Under the pieces are notes generated by a model, which worked only from the letters and a program-made list of their open reading frames with translations, searched no databases and was not told the DNA's origin. This document shows positions 45,831 through 58,155 of a DNA stretch of 58,161 nt, in pieces. Origin of the DNA: Bacteroidota bacterium (lineage in GTDB: Bacteria > Bacteroidota > Rhodothermia > Rhodothermales > Bin80); the NCBI GenBank assembly GCA_028873925.1, contig JAPPNA010000184.1, positions 1-58,161 of the forward strand, in the 5' to 3' direction. Every line of letters starts with the position of its first letter. Position 1 is the stretch's first letter. The translations under genes and the position numbers were made by a program.

Positions 45831-47881
45831 GCACGCAGCTGGATGCCCTGGACCGACTGGCGGAAGCCACATTTGATGGCTTTCTGGTACGGAAAGACCT
45901 CGTCCGCAAATACAGCCGCCAGTACCCTGTGCCGACCTATGTCGTCGAATTCCTCTTGGGACGCTATTGTGCCAGCACCAACGAAGATGAAATACAGGAG
46001 GGACTGACCATTGTTGAAAGACAGCTGTCAAGCCGAACGGTCCGTACGGGCGAGGAAGAATTATTCAAGGCCCGTGCCCGTGATCAAGGAACCGTCAAGC
46101 TTATTGACCTCGTTCGGACGAAACTTGATGCTAAGACCGACTCATTCATAGCCGAACTTCCCAGCCTGGCGCTCAAAAACATCCGCATTGATGACCGCTT
46201 GGTGAAGCAACATGAGCGGATGCTGACGGACGGATTCTATGCTGAACTCTCGCTCAGCTACGATGGCTCCATTGCCATGGAGAAAGCCGGGCGTCCATTC
46301 GGGATTGACGGGCTACGTGCCATTCAGCTGTCAAGCTCCAATGTTCTGGAGACGCTCCAGAAGGGTCGCCATACCTTCAATGTCGCAGAGTGGAAAAGGC
46401 TGCTGCTGCGGAGTGTAGGCCTTGAGCCAGACCACCTGACTTCGCGCGCACAACTGGTCGCTCTGTTGCGCATGCTGCCGTTTGTCGAACGTAACTACAA
46501 TATGGCCGAACTGGGACCGCGCGGCACCGGCAAGAGCCACCTGTACCAGCAGATATCCCCGTACTCCCACCTGATTTCCGGCGGTAAAGCAACGGTGGCC
46601 AAAATGTTCGTTAATAACGCCAATGGGCAACGCGGCCTGGTCTGCCAGTATGATGTGGTCTGCTTTGATGAAATATCCGGCGTATCGTTTGACCAGAAGG
46701 ATGGGGTCAATATCCTGAAAGGGTACATGGAGTCGGGTGAGTTTTCGCGGGGCAAGGACAGTATTCGAGCCCAAGGCGGCATCGTCATGGTGGGTAACCT
46801 GGATGTAGAGGTTGAGCATCAACAGCGCGTAGGGCACCTGCTGACCCCGCTCCCACCTGAAATGCGCAACGATACGGCCTTTATGGACCGGATTCACAGC
46901 TATGTGCCCGGCTGGGATTTCCCCAAGCTCAATCCGAATGAGCACCTGACGGACCATTTCGGATTGGTCAGTGACTTCTTGTCCGAGTGCTGGACGCGCA
47001 TGCGCTCGGGCAGCCGCATATCAATTCTGCAGGGACGGGTGAATTTCGGTGGCGCGCTCAGCGGACGTGACATTACCGCCGCCAATAAGACGGTCAGCGG
47101 ATTAGTCAAACTGCTCTACCCGGACCCCGAAATGCCGGTGCCGGATGAGGAGCTTGAGGAAATCGTTAGGATCGCACTGGAGGTTCGGCGGCGCGTAAAG
47201 GAGCAGCAGAAAAAGGTCTTTCGGAGCGAATTCCGAAACACCCATTTCAGCTATACGTTGGGCGAGCGCGGGATTGAAAGATTCGTGGCTACGCCGGAGT
47301 TGCACAGCGATGCCATGATTAACCGCGACCCGTTGCCGCCGGGGCAGGTATGGGGGATCAGCCCAGGCGGGCCCGAATCAGGTGCCAGTCTGAATCGGAT
47401 AGAAGCATCCGCCGGTCCGGGTACCAAGTTCCGCATCCTCAATTCTCCCGCGCCGGCGGCGTTTCGCGAAAGCGTTCACTGCGCAACACAGAATCTGTAC
47501 ACCCGCTCCCGGCAGCTTGTAGGAGGTCGAGATCCCCGCGCTCATGAATTTGCCATACAACTCAAGTCCTATGATAACGACAGAACCGGGCGTGCACTCG
47601 GATTGCCGACCCTGATGGCCATGTGCGGTGCCTTGCTGGGTCACAGTGTCAAGGGCGGGCTAATCGTCGTCGGTGAACTTAATCTCGGCGGATCCATTGA
47701 GATGCTCTCAAACGCCACAGCCTGCGTTGAGTTGGCGCTGGACAAAGGTGCTAAGGCAATTCTTATGCCGATATCGGCTCGAAGGCAACTTAACGACCTA
47801 CCGGATGACATTGTGACCCGAATTGACATTCTGTACTTCTCAGACTCGGCGGATGCCTGGTCCAAAGCCCTCCTTGCGTAG
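45827..47881 (+). CDS. brxL: BREX Lon-like AAA protein BrxL
   Basis: 684 residues, the type 1 hallmark. An N-terminal BrxL domain is followed by an AAA core with Walker A ELGPRGTGKSHLYQQ (~226-240) and Walker B YDVVCFDEISGVSF (~275). A C-terminal Lon-like domain follows (GRALGLPTLMAMCGALLG, VVGELNLGGSIEML, ~590-650). The Lon catalytic GPSAG serine and the lysine are not present (GRALG, and no K in the matching loop), so protease activity is doubtful; published work on BrxL describes it as a DNA-binding AAA multimer. Last gene of the BREX operon; followed by an AT-richer islet on the opposite strand. Confidence 0.95.
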   Translation: MSTQLDALDRLAEATFDGFLVRKDLVRKYSRQYPVPTYVVEFLLGRYCASTNEDEIQEGLTIVERQLSSRTVRTGEEELFKARARDQGTVKLIDLVRTKLDAKTDSFIAELPSLALKNIRIDDRLVKQHERMLTDGFYAELSLSYDGSIAMEKAGRPFGIDGLRAIQLSSSNVLETLQKGRHTFNVAEWKRLLLRSVGLEPDHLTSRAQLVALLRMLPFVERNYNMAELGPRGTGKSHLYQQISPYSHLISGGKATVAKMFVNNANGQRGLVCQYDVVCFDEISGVSFDQKDGVNILKGYMESGEFSRGKDSIRAQGGIVMVGNLDVEVEHQQRVGHLLTPLPPEMRNDTAFMDRIHSYVPGWDFPKLNPNEHLTDHFGLVSDFLSECWTRMRSGSRISILQGRVNFGGALSGRDITAANKTVSGLVKLLYPDPEMPVPDEELEEIVRIALEVRRRVKEQQKKVFRSEFRNTHFSYTLGERGIERFVATPELHSDAMINRDPLPPGQVWGISPGGPESGASLNRIEASAGPGTKFRILNSPAPAAFRESVHCATQNLYTRSRQLVGGRDPRAHEFAIQLKSYDNDRTGRALGLPTLMAMCGALLGHSVKGGLIVVGELNLGGSIEMLSNATACVELALDKGAKAILMPISARRQLNDLPDDIVTRIDILYFSDSADAWSKALLA

Positions 47882-47997
47882 CACGCGCTGGTCGAATTTG
47901 AGCGGCATTTTCAGCCAAAACACCCATTGAAATCCCATTCCCCAAGATTGCTTCCTTGGGCGTACACCGACGATGAATCTCTATAGCCAGGCGTTCC

Positions 47998-48147
47998 ACA
48001 TCCGCGACCAGCGTTCGGACCATAGACAACTGTGCATCCGAGGGGGATGTTGGATTCCGTCTCAGCAGCGTCGCAGCACAATACCCGCCATATTTATTTT
48101 CCCAGATTTCCATCTTATCCCAATCCGGTGGATGCTGATGCACCACC
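47998..48147 (-). pseudogene. Truncated copy of part of the 50099-50803 lipoprotein gene
   Basis: The minus strand encodes HQHPPDWDKMEIWENKYGGY...NPTSPSDAQLSMVRTLVADV, almost the same as HPPEWDKIEVWDNRHGGY...NPTSPSDPQLSIVRTLVADV of the lipoprotein at 50364-50512. The two DNA segments are nearly 90% identical by eye over ~150 bases and lie in the same orientation. Both ends of the copy fall off into unrelated sequence, with no start or signal peptide. The rest of the 47882-48168 gap after brxL holds nothing else I can identify. Confidence 0.75.
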
Positions 48148-48168
48148 CCCAATGTTAGTGAGTTCAAG

Positions 48169-48927
48169 TCAACTGACGATTCTAATCCACCGCCCATCCA
48201 TATAAATCCACCGCTTGTCGCATATTGACATTACATAGACCGGGTCCACACCCTCAACCTCTCCCCCTATCATCACTTTTCTCGCAAGTGTAAAGGCCAC
48301 ATCGCACCATTCCGTCTTGTAGGGACAATATCCGCCCTTCTCAAGGACGGGTGGTCCCACTATTTGCCCATCCAGTACAGGACGGGCCTGTGGCTCGAGT
48401 GCACACGGCGTTTCGGGCCGTTCAAGGGATTTAAACAGTTTCAAAAGATAATCTTCACCCCCATCCGAATAAAGAATAGTTCTCAACAAGTCTCGTTTTG
48501 ACAGGGCTTCGGAGCCATCCAGAGCCTTGTAAATCCCAATAATCACATCGAGCCCTCTCTCATACGGGCTGCCATTTTCTCCGGCAGTTATGGAACTCCG
48601 CAACACATCAAGCGCATCTCTAGCGATCTGTCGTATTGGGCTTTCCAGCACCAGTCTCGCGAGCTCATCGGCAAACGCGTCCAGTTCCGCGGCAGAACGT
48701 TTTTCGACTCTCTGTGAAAACACTGTCCACGCAGCGTTTTTTGCGCCCTCTTCCCCCGATCGTACGGCTTCCAGGGCCATTTGGGGCGTTGGACTATAAT
48801 ATGTTCTTAGCAACTTCCCGTTGCTATCCTTTACCACGACCCAGCCATCCTCCTTGCGCTCAACCTTTTCCTGTGCAATCGCAAAGTTCGGAAGCACAAC
48901 GACAATCAATAAAATCAGTTTCTTCAT
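48169..48927 (-). CDS. Secreted protein of unknown function
   Basis: 252 residues with a signal peptide (MKKLILLIVVVLPNFAIAQ). The mature part is mostly helical and charged up to ~150 (AELDAFADELARLVLESPIRQIARDALDVL), then a short cysteine-containing tail (GGYCPYKTEWCDVAF, YVMSICDKRWIYMDGRW). I recognise no family. It is 16 bases downstream of the large lipoprotein gene on the same strand, so probably co-transcribed with it. The region is more AT-rich and uses different codons from the BREX and alginate genes, suggesting transfer. Confidence 0.65.
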   Translation of the reverse strand: MKKLILLIVVVLPNFAIAQEKVERKEDGWVVVKDSNGKLLRTYYSPTPQMALEAVRSGEEGAKNAAWTVFSQRVEKRSAAELDAFADELARLVLESPIRQIARDALDVLRSSITAGENGSPYERGLDVIIGIYKALDGSEALSKRDLLRTILYSDGGEDYLLKLFKSLERPETPCALEPQARPVLDGQIVGPPVLEKGGYCPYKTEWCDVAFTLARKVMIGGEVEGVDPVYVMSICDKRWIYMDGRWIRIVS

Positions 48928-48943
48928 TTTACACTTTTCGCGT

Positions 48944-50095
48944 TTAGCTACATTTGGACCTTCTTAGGCCTCCGTGGCCCTCTAATCCATGAGCAGACCT
49001 TGTCCAACTTGAGCCTATCATAAAAAACCAACTCTGGACCCCTGCATACCCCCGTGCGTAGTCACCTGAAGCGTGGAACTCGTTTCCAAACTCTTTCCAC
49101 AAATCGGTTATCGTCTTTGTAACTATGCCACTACTCTTGTCTACAATACCCTCCAATCTACTATAGATGGTGGTCTCGGAAAGGCATTTGTTGAAACTGC
49201 TTTCGTGCCTCCTTTCATGTTCAATGATGGCAACTTTCATGGCTCTGAATCCCGACAAAGTGTTGCAATGATCGTTGACGCTGTAATAGGATTGTGCACT
49301 GTTATCCAGATCCGAGGCGGCGGGGCAACCGTGATTGTCTATATCGGATACGTTATTGGAGGCTCTGTATGCTGGCCCAGGCTCCTTGTAATTTTCGGAA
49401 ACGTGCAGTTCAGAAGAAAAAGTAACTTTAGAAATGTCTCCCGTCATGAATTTCCCGGTCCATGGTCCAGTACCCGCCCTTGATGTTGACACCGGTGCAC
49501 TCGCCTCCACTGCATAGTAGAACCCTTCGTAGCCCAGAGTCATCGGGTGAGCGCTATACTGTATCTCCTTATCAGCTACCTTCAATGCGGGGATGCTGTA
49601 CTCGCTAATCTCCCTGGGCTTTACTCTTATTTTGGCAGACTTTTTATATTTTTCCGATTCTATCTTAAGCGTAATTATAGTCGTTTCGATGGCAACGCCA
49701 TCCCAACGACTGCCTTTGGCATCCGTGCTTTCTAGACTGGCACCAACATTTGACGACCATTTAAACGTGTACTGCTTTTCGTCAACGCCTTCGGGGTACT
49801 CTACCGTTACGGTACATCCTGTAACTGCGCCGCGGACAACATCCTTATCTGGACACGAAAATTGGAACGTTATCTCATCGTCACTATCCTCTTCTTCATC
49901 ATCGCCGCTACTGCCTCCGGTGTCACATCCGTTAGGGCATCCGCCATTACCCTCTCCGTCCCCGCCACCATCATCACCACTATCCCGTATGAGCACACAT
50001 GTAATCTCAGTAAATACCTTGGGGTCACCATAGCAATCCTCGGGAGGGTTATCACCTGTATACGGCCCACAAACCTGTATTTCTCCCCACACCAC
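48944..50095 (-). CDS. C-terminal part of amber-interrupted lipoprotein
   Basis: 383 residues in the same reading frame as the upstream ORF (50099-50803), separated from it by a single TAG at 50101-50099. Reading through gives ...AAKIWFC-[amber]-IVVWGEIQVCGPYTGDNPPEDC, which looks continuous. It contains a low-complexity acidic/glycine linker (DSGDDGGGDGEGNGGCPNGC), then beta-rich stretches (VTVEYPEGVDEKQYTFKWSS) and a HERRHE motif (~297), a possible metal site. The GTG at 50095 is the only start offered and has no ribosome site, so separate translation is doubtful. Family unknown. Confidence 0.6.
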   Translation of the reverse strand: MVWGEIQVCGPYTGDNPPEDCYGDPKVFTEITCVLIRDSGDDGGGDGEGNGGCPNGCDTGGSSGDDEEEDSDDEITFQFSCPDKDVVRGAVTGCTVTVEYPEGVDEKQYTFKWSSNVGASLESTDAKGSRWDGVAIETTIITLKIESEKYKKSAKIRVKPREISEYSIPALKVADKEIQYSAHPMTLGYEGFYYAVEASAPVSTSRAGTGPWTGKFMTGDISKVTFSSELHVSENYKEPGPAYRASNNVSDIDNHGCPAASDLDNSAQSYYSVNDHCNTLSGFRAMKVAIIEHERRHESSFNKCLSETTIYSRLEGIVDKSSGIVTKTITDLWKEFGNEFHASGDYARGYAGVQSWFFMIGSSWTRSAHGLEGHGGLRRSKCS

Positions 50096-50098
50096 AAT

Positions 50099-50803
50099 CT
50101 AGCAAAACCATATTTTGGCAGCTGCCTTGCCGGTTCCGACTTTCTCTACCAGTTGCATAGTCATGGGGCGGGGAGCCTCGCCCGGTGCATGATACATCGC
50201 CTGTGTGGATGCATACCCAACCGTGTATTCCGACACCAGCATCGGCGTGTTGTCGAATTCGCCGACAAGCCACTGCACCACATAGTCTCTGAAAAGAGAT
50301 TCTTCCAGGTCCCGAGCAATAAATTCAACCAATATCCCCGAAAGTACATTGCCATTGCCATCTACATCCGCGACCAGCGTTCGGACTATAGACAACTGTG
50401 GATCCGAGGGGGATGTTGGATTGCCGCTCAGCAGAGTCGCAGCAAAATACCCGCCATGTCTATTGTCCCAGACTTCAATCTTATCCCACTCCGGTGGGTG
50501 CTGACGCACCATGGCAGCGAGGACCGCCGCAATCGTACTATCGTCAAAATGCGTGTAATCCCCGGCAAACTTTCCTACGATTTCTGGACTAAGCGGTGCA
50601 TTCTGCTCTTCCGATAGCACCGAATCGTACCACGCCCTTATTGTTTCTGTGCGCGCTTCCCAGCTATTTGCGGGCGGCTCCGTTTCTGGAACAAAGCCGC
50701 TGTCGCAGTGGGCGAGTACCAGCAAAGCGCAGATGGCCAGCGTGATGATGGCCGACCGGTTCCAGTTCCCTTGATTACCGGGGTTATGCGGATTTGTATG
50801 CAT
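50099..50803 (-). CDS. Lipoprotein, N-terminal part (interrupted by in-frame TAG)
   Basis: 234 residues. A signal peptide with lipobox ALLVLAHC (~26-33) marks a lipoprotein, then an alpha-helical region (SWEARTETIRAWYDSVLSEEQNAPLSPEIVGKFAGD) and a domain containing HPPEWDKIEVWDNRHGGYFAATLL. The frame ends at TAG 50099-50101 and, were it read as a sense codon, would continue for another ~385 residues. A partial second copy of ~50 residues lies at 47998-48147. No function can be assigned; a surface or periplasmic lipoprotein is all the sequence supports. Confidence 0.65.
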   Translation of the reverse strand: MHTNPHNPGNQGNWNRSAIITLAICALLVLAHCDSGFVPETEPPANSWEARTETIRAWYDSVLSEEQNAPLSPEIVGKFAGDYTHFDDSTIAAVLAAMVRQHPPEWDKIEVWDNRHGGYFAATLLSGNPTSPSDPQLSIVRTLVADVDGNGNVLSGILVEFIARDLEESLFRDYVVQWLVGEFDNTPMLVSEYTVGYASTQAMYHAPGEAPRPMTMQLVEKVGTGKAAAKIWFC

Positions 50804-53810
<3,007 letters not shown>

Positions 53811-53815
53811 CGTAG

Positions 53816-54763
53816 ATGCGGCCGAAAGTGGGCATTGTGGTTCCGGTGCTGGATGAGGCAGACTCTCTGCCGAAATTAGTCAACGAGATCAGCGCCGCCT
53901 GCAAGGCCGCGGGGCTGACGTATGTCGTGTACCTCATTGATGATGGATCGCGGGACAACAGCTGGGCATCCATCGCGCAGCTCAGCCGCGAGAAAGCTCA
54001 GATTCACGGATTACGGCTTCGCCGCAACTATGGCAAGAGCGCTGCGCTCGCGGCCGGATTTGCAGCCGTTGACGCGGATATCGTCATCACCATGGATGCG
54101 GATCTGCAGGATGATCCGCAGGAGATTCCGGAATTGGTTGAGATGATCGAAAGCGGCCATGATCTCGTCAGCGGCTGGAAGAAAAACCGTCGGGATCCGA
54201 TAGGCAAAACCCTGCCCAGCCGCTTCTTCAACCTGGTCACGCGTGCTGTTTCAAAGATTCCGCTGCACGACTTTAACTGCGGCCTGAAAGCCTACCGGAT
54301 AGAGCTGGCCAGATCCCTCAAACTGTACGGCGAAATGCACCGCTATACGCCGCTGTTGGCCAAATGGGAGGGATTTGACCGGATTGGTGAGAAAGTGGTG
54401 CGCCACCGGCCACGCAAATTCGGACGGTCCAAATACGGGTGGGAACGGTACGTCCGCGGCTGCCTGGATCTGTTGACGGTGGTATTCATCACGCGCTACG
54501 GGGCGCGCCCAATGCACTTCTTTGGTACCTTCGGGCTGCTGGCATTCCTGGCGGGCTTCGGTCTAAGCCTTTGGATTTCCGTAAACAAACTCTTCTTCGG
54601 GGTACCCGTCGGCAACCGCCCGGCACTGCTGCTGGGTATCCTTATGATCCTTGTGGGTGTCCAGACCATGTGCACCGGCTTTATCGCGGACCTCATCATC
54701 CGCAGCCGCATGGAGAATTCAAAGCCGTTCAATGTCCGGGAAGCCACTCCCGGCCCAGCGTGA
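53816..54763 (+). CDS. GT2-family glycosyltransferase, GtrB/DPM1-like
   Basis: 315 residues. N-terminal GT-A fold: VGIVVPVLDEADSLPKLVNE, YLIDDGSRDNSW, MDADLQDDPQEIPELVEM (metal-binding Asp pair), then the acceptor-side segment FNCGLKAYR and HRPRKFGRSKYGWERYVRG, all typical of polyprenyl-phosphate mannosyl/glucosyltransferases. Two C-terminal membrane helices (~235-290). It would transfer a sugar to undecaprenyl phosphate for envelope glycan work. It follows gyrB by five bases, probably co-transcribed, and its stop directly abuts that of the helicase coming from the other strand (TGATCA). Confidence 0.9.
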   Translation: MRPKVGIVVPVLDEADSLPKLVNEISAACKAAGLTYVVYLIDDGSRDNSWASIAQLSREKAQIHGLRLRRNYGKSAALAAGFAAVDADIVITMDADLQDDPQEIPELVEMIESGHDLVSGWKKNRRDPIGKTLPSRFFNLVTRAVSKIPLHDFNCGLKAYRIELARSLKLYGEMHRYTPLLAKWEGFDRIGEKVVRHRPRKFGRSKYGWERYVRGCLDLLTVVFITRYGARPMHFFGTFGLLAFLAGFGLSLWISVNKLFFGVPVGNRPALLLGILMILVGVQTMCTGFIADLIIRSRMENSKPFNVREATPGPA

Positions 54764-57700
54764 TCAGGCGGCCAGTCTTGCCCGGCGCACAAAGTTCGCC
54801 GGCATGGGCGTTGCTAAGCGCCAGACGATGTCCATCGGACGCTCGCCCTGATGACTCTCGCAGCTGACCGGTCCGACAAACAGATAGGGCTCGGTCATTC
54901 CATATCGGTTTTTCTTTCTCTGCCGGACAAACAGCAGAGGCGTGACGTTCTCCTCCTTGGAATGCGTATGACGGCGACCGCGGGCTGAATCGGTACCCGT
55001 GGTATGTTGAGACTGCCAGCAGAACAGCTCCGGGCTCCGGGCGAACACCTTGTACATGGTTGAGGCGGTATAATACTTCTCTGACTTATTCACCGTGGCT
55101 AGGAGAATATTGCATCGGGTCTTCTGCTCAAAGTACACGCCCGACCTGAGCTGCACCAAGTCTCCGGTTTGCTGGCTTCTGACATCAAAGGCCGCCATGA
55201 TTTCGTGCATAGAGTACCGGCAGTGAACCTTCAGCGGTACGTGTGGGGGCGCTGGCCAAGATTTGGGTAAATGGGCGATCTCCTCCTGCAGATAGTCTGC
55301 GATTTCCGCAATCTCACGACAGATCGCCGGACTGTTCAGCAGCCGGTCGTAGTATCCTTCCACATCATTGGCCACCCCCCGGTCATAGAGCGCACAGAGC
55401 ATCATCATGAGCAGCCGGCGATGATGTTCATCCGTAACGGGTCGTGTAAGTCTGCCCAGTGCGGCTTCCCTGTACAGTCGCAGGCGCTCCGGGTCATCCA
55501 CATGGAGAATGTGCTTGAGCTTCCTGCCAACCTTTATTGCGCTGGTGTCCGCATCAGTCTGCCGCAGTACCGTTAGGCATGTCTTCCTGTAAAACTCCTC
55601 GGCTGTCAGGCAGGACTCCTCAAGGAATTCCCGCAGGGCCGTGCGCGAACCAAGATTCCGGTACAGCGCCCGCAGCCATTTTTGGCTCGTGTTTATCCAC
55701 CGACGGAGGTTGCCCAGAATGATCCTGCGGCTTTGCTCATCCAATTCAATGGAGCATCCCGCGGGCAGCGGCGGAAATCTCTGCTCAATGGCTGTTCTGA
55801 CACCTCTCTGCCCTTTGCCGCCAAGAAGAGCCGAAAATTTGAAATCAAACCGATATTCGCGGCGACTCTGGCCAATGAAATCCAGGATGACCAAGGCATC
55901 TTTTCCTTCACAATGACGAAGCCCGCGGCCAATCTGCTGCAAAAATACGGTCGCACTGTTGGTGGGACGCAGCAGCAGGACCGTGTCTACCTCGGGGATA
56001 TCCACCCCTTCGGTCAGCACATCCACCGTAAACAGAACATTCACCTTGCCCCGCTTCAGATCGCCTATGACAGCTGCACGATCCGCCTGCCGGGTTTGGC
56101 CCGTAATTGCCACCGAAGGTATCCCGCGGCGCGTGAATCTGTCCGCCATGAATTCGGCATGCCTAACGCTGACGCAGAATCCAATGGCCCGCATTTGAGT
56201 GATATCCAACACGCGGTTTTCCACGGCGCGCAGAATGATGTTTACCCGCAGGTCATCTCCGGTATAGAGTCGGGTAAGATCCGCCGCGTCATATTGCCCG
56301 CCCCTCCATCTGACATGCGAGAGATCCGTGTCGTCAGACACCCCAAAGTACCTGAAGGGCACCAGCAGCCTGCGGCTGATTGCATCCCACAGTCTCAACT
56401 CCGCGGCCATCCGTCCATCAAACCACTGGAGCACATTCTGACCATCCGGGCGCTCAGGAGTCGCAGTCAGGCCCAGGAGGTATTTGGGGCGGAAGTGGTC
56501 CAGGAGCCGCTTATAGGTTCTCGCAGCTGCGTGATGAAATTCGTCCACAATCACCATGTCAAAGCGATGTCGATCCACATCCGCTAGTTTCACATTTGCG
56601 AGCGACTGCACTGACGCGAATACATGCAGGCCCTGCTCCGGCCGCAGGCCTCCGGCATAAATCTCCCCGAATTCGTCGTCCTCCACGGCAAGCCCAAATG
56701 TGCGCCGGCTCTGATCCAGAATCTCCCGCCGATGCGCGACGAACAACAGGCTGAGCTTACCTCTGTGGCGCGCTCGAAGGTCTCTGTAGTCCAAGGCGGC
56801 TATTACCGTCTTGCCGGTCCCGGTAGCGGCAACCACCAGATTATTCTTGCGTCCGTGCACAAATCGTTCCACCTCAAGATTCTGCAGCATCTCCTGCTGA
56901 AAATCATAGGGCTGAAGTCCCGTGGTGCCCACCACCGGGTCGCCATTAGGCTTTAGAGCGTTCGCCAATCGCTTTCTGTGCGCATCGCATCCGTCATAGG
57001 ATTCCAGCTGATCATCGGTCCAGTAGGCAGTAAACGCATCGGCAAATTTCTCCACAATCGGGCGAGCGTCCACCTTGGATACGCGCACATTCCACTCCAT
57101 CCCGTGCATAAGTGCTGATTGAGAAAGATTTGACGAACCGATATAGGCGGTCGTGAAGTCCGTATCGCGGTGGAACAGCCAGGCCTTTGCATGCAGCCGG
57201 GTCCGGCCCGTGTCGTAGGACACTTTGACTTTCGCACCCCACTTGACCAGCAGATCTACAGCCCGCTGATCGGTCACCTGCATATAGGTGGTGGTGATTA
57301 CGCGCATCTCACCCCCATGTCGCGTGAATCTTCGGATCGATTCACCCAGTTGCTGCAAGCCGGACCACTTAATAAACGCGCACAAACAGTCAATCCGATC
57401 GGCCGTCGCTATTTCTCTCTTGAGTTCCGATCCGATCAGATGCTCACTGTGCTCATTGGTGACCAGGGCTGATCGGGAAAGCGGGATTTGCGGCCGGGTC
57501 AGATCTGCTTCCTCAGTAAACTGCGCTTTCCGCAACAGTGCTTCAAGCACCTTGGGAGTCACATAATCACTGCCGCTAACAGCATCCGGTACCACCTCTG
57601 CCAAAGCGTCAATGATAGCATTAACGACCTCCACACGGCGTGACATGGGTGTCGCTTCAAGTATGCGTTCAATGACATTGCTGACATGCTGCCGCAGGTA

Positions 57701-57898
57701 GTGTACCGGATGGTCCTGCCGGTTCAGTGGGGACGTTACGGGACGTGCCCGCAACCTAGGATCATCCACAAACGCCCTCAGATCGTGCGTCAGCACCGCA
57801 TCATACAGCCCGAATGCAGGCTCCCTCGAACCCATCAGTGACCGAGACTTTGATTCCTGGCCATAGTACGGAAATGCGGCCAGGCGAGTCAGACCCAT
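54764..57898 (-). CDS. PLD-like nuclease, SF2 helicase and DUF3427 protein
   Basis: 1,044 residues, three regions. First, a phospholipase-D-like domain (~130-290) with the HKD half-motif RLHAKAWLF and IGSSNLSQSAL, one copy. Second, a superfamily 2 helicase core: Walker A VVAATGTGKTV (~357), VDEFHHA (~448), LLGLTATPERPDG (~473), and QIGRGLRHCEG (~650). Third, a C-terminal DUF3427 domain from ~780 (LYRNLGSRTALREFL, ...VYFEQKTRCNILLATVNKSEKYY). Proteins with this order occur in many bacteria and are suspected to act on foreign or damaged DNA. ATG 57898 has an AAAGGTG four bases upstream; an alternative start is ATG 57835. Confidence 0.9.
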   Translation of the reverse strand: MGLTRLAAFPYYGQESKSRSLMGSREPAFGLYDAVLTHDLRAFVDDPRLRARPVTSPLNRQDHPVHYLRQHVSNVIERILEATPMSRRVEVVNAIIDALAEVVPDAVSGSDYVTPKVLEALLRKAQFTEEADLTRPQIPLSRSALVTNEHSEHLIGSELKREIATADRIDCLCAFIKWSGLQQLGESIRRFTRHGGEMRVITTTYMQVTDQRAVDLLVKWGAKVKVSYDTGRTRLHAKAWLFHRDTDFTTAYIGSSNLSQSALMHGMEWNVRVSKVDARPIVEKFADAFTAYWTDDQLESYDGCDAHRKRLANALKPNGDPVVGTTGLQPYDFQQEMLQNLEVERFVHGRKNNLVVAATGTGKTVIAALDYRDLRARHRGKLSLLFVAHRREILDQSRRTFGLAVEDDEFGEIYAGGLRPEQGLHVFASVQSLANVKLADVDRHRFDMVIVDEFHHAAARTYKRLLDHFRPKYLLGLTATPERPDGQNVLQWFDGRMAAELRLWDAISRRLLVPFRYFGVSDDTDLSHVRWRGGQYDAADLTRLYTGDDLRVNIILRAVENRVLDITQMRAIGFCVSVRHAEFMADRFTRRGIPSVAITGQTRQADRAAVIGDLKRGKVNVLFTVDVLTEGVDIPEVDTVLLLRPTNSATVFLQQIGRGLRHCEGKDALVILDFIGQSRREYRFDFKFSALLGGKGQRGVRTAIEQRFPPLPAGCSIELDEQSRRIILGNLRRWINTSQKWLRALYRNLGSRTALREFLEESCLTAEEFYRKTCLTVLRQTDADTSAIKVGRKLKHILHVDDPERLRLYREAALGRLTRPVTDEHHRRLLMMMLCALYDRGVANDVEGYYDRLLNSPAICREIAEIADYLQEEIAHLPKSWPAPPHVPLKVHCRYSMHEIMAAFDVRSQQTGDLVQLRSGVYFEQKTRCNILLATVNKSEKYYTASTMYKVFARSPELFCWQSQHTTGTDSARGRRHTHSKEENVTPLLFVRQRKKNRYGMTEPYLFVGPVSCESHQGERPMDIVWRLATPMPANFVRRARLAA

Positions 57899-58100
57899 GC
57901 GGCACCTTTACCGGAGCCGGGGGAGTTAGGCGACAGAAAACCGCTGGCGCAGCCCGCGCGAACTACGATTGATCGGCTCGAACACCTGTTTGGCCACCCG
58001 AAACTCATTCCAGCCCGATCAGCGATCTGATCAGATGGCATGTTTTGTGCAGCGCACGGAGTCCGCAGGCATGGGCTCCAGGTGATATTCATTTGGCCCT
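57899..58100. other. Short region upstream of the PLD-helicase gene
   Basis: Leader of the helicase gene. No promoter boxes stand out and no gene is recognised; a minus-strand open frame (57889-58092) overlaps the helicase start and is rejected. Confidence 0.35.
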
Positions 58101-58155
58101 CTGAAACTCTTGCAAAACGCGTGAATCACGGGGTTTTGCCTATTTCACGTTTCGC
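58101..58155 (-). repeat. Hairpin-forming repeat, right copy
   Basis: Reverse complement of 1-55 with one mismatch (the base matching position 50). Here it lies upstream of, not downstream of, a gene. Only six further bases (CGGCCG) remain to the end of the contig, so the repeat almost coincides with the assembly end on both sides. Confidence 0.8.
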
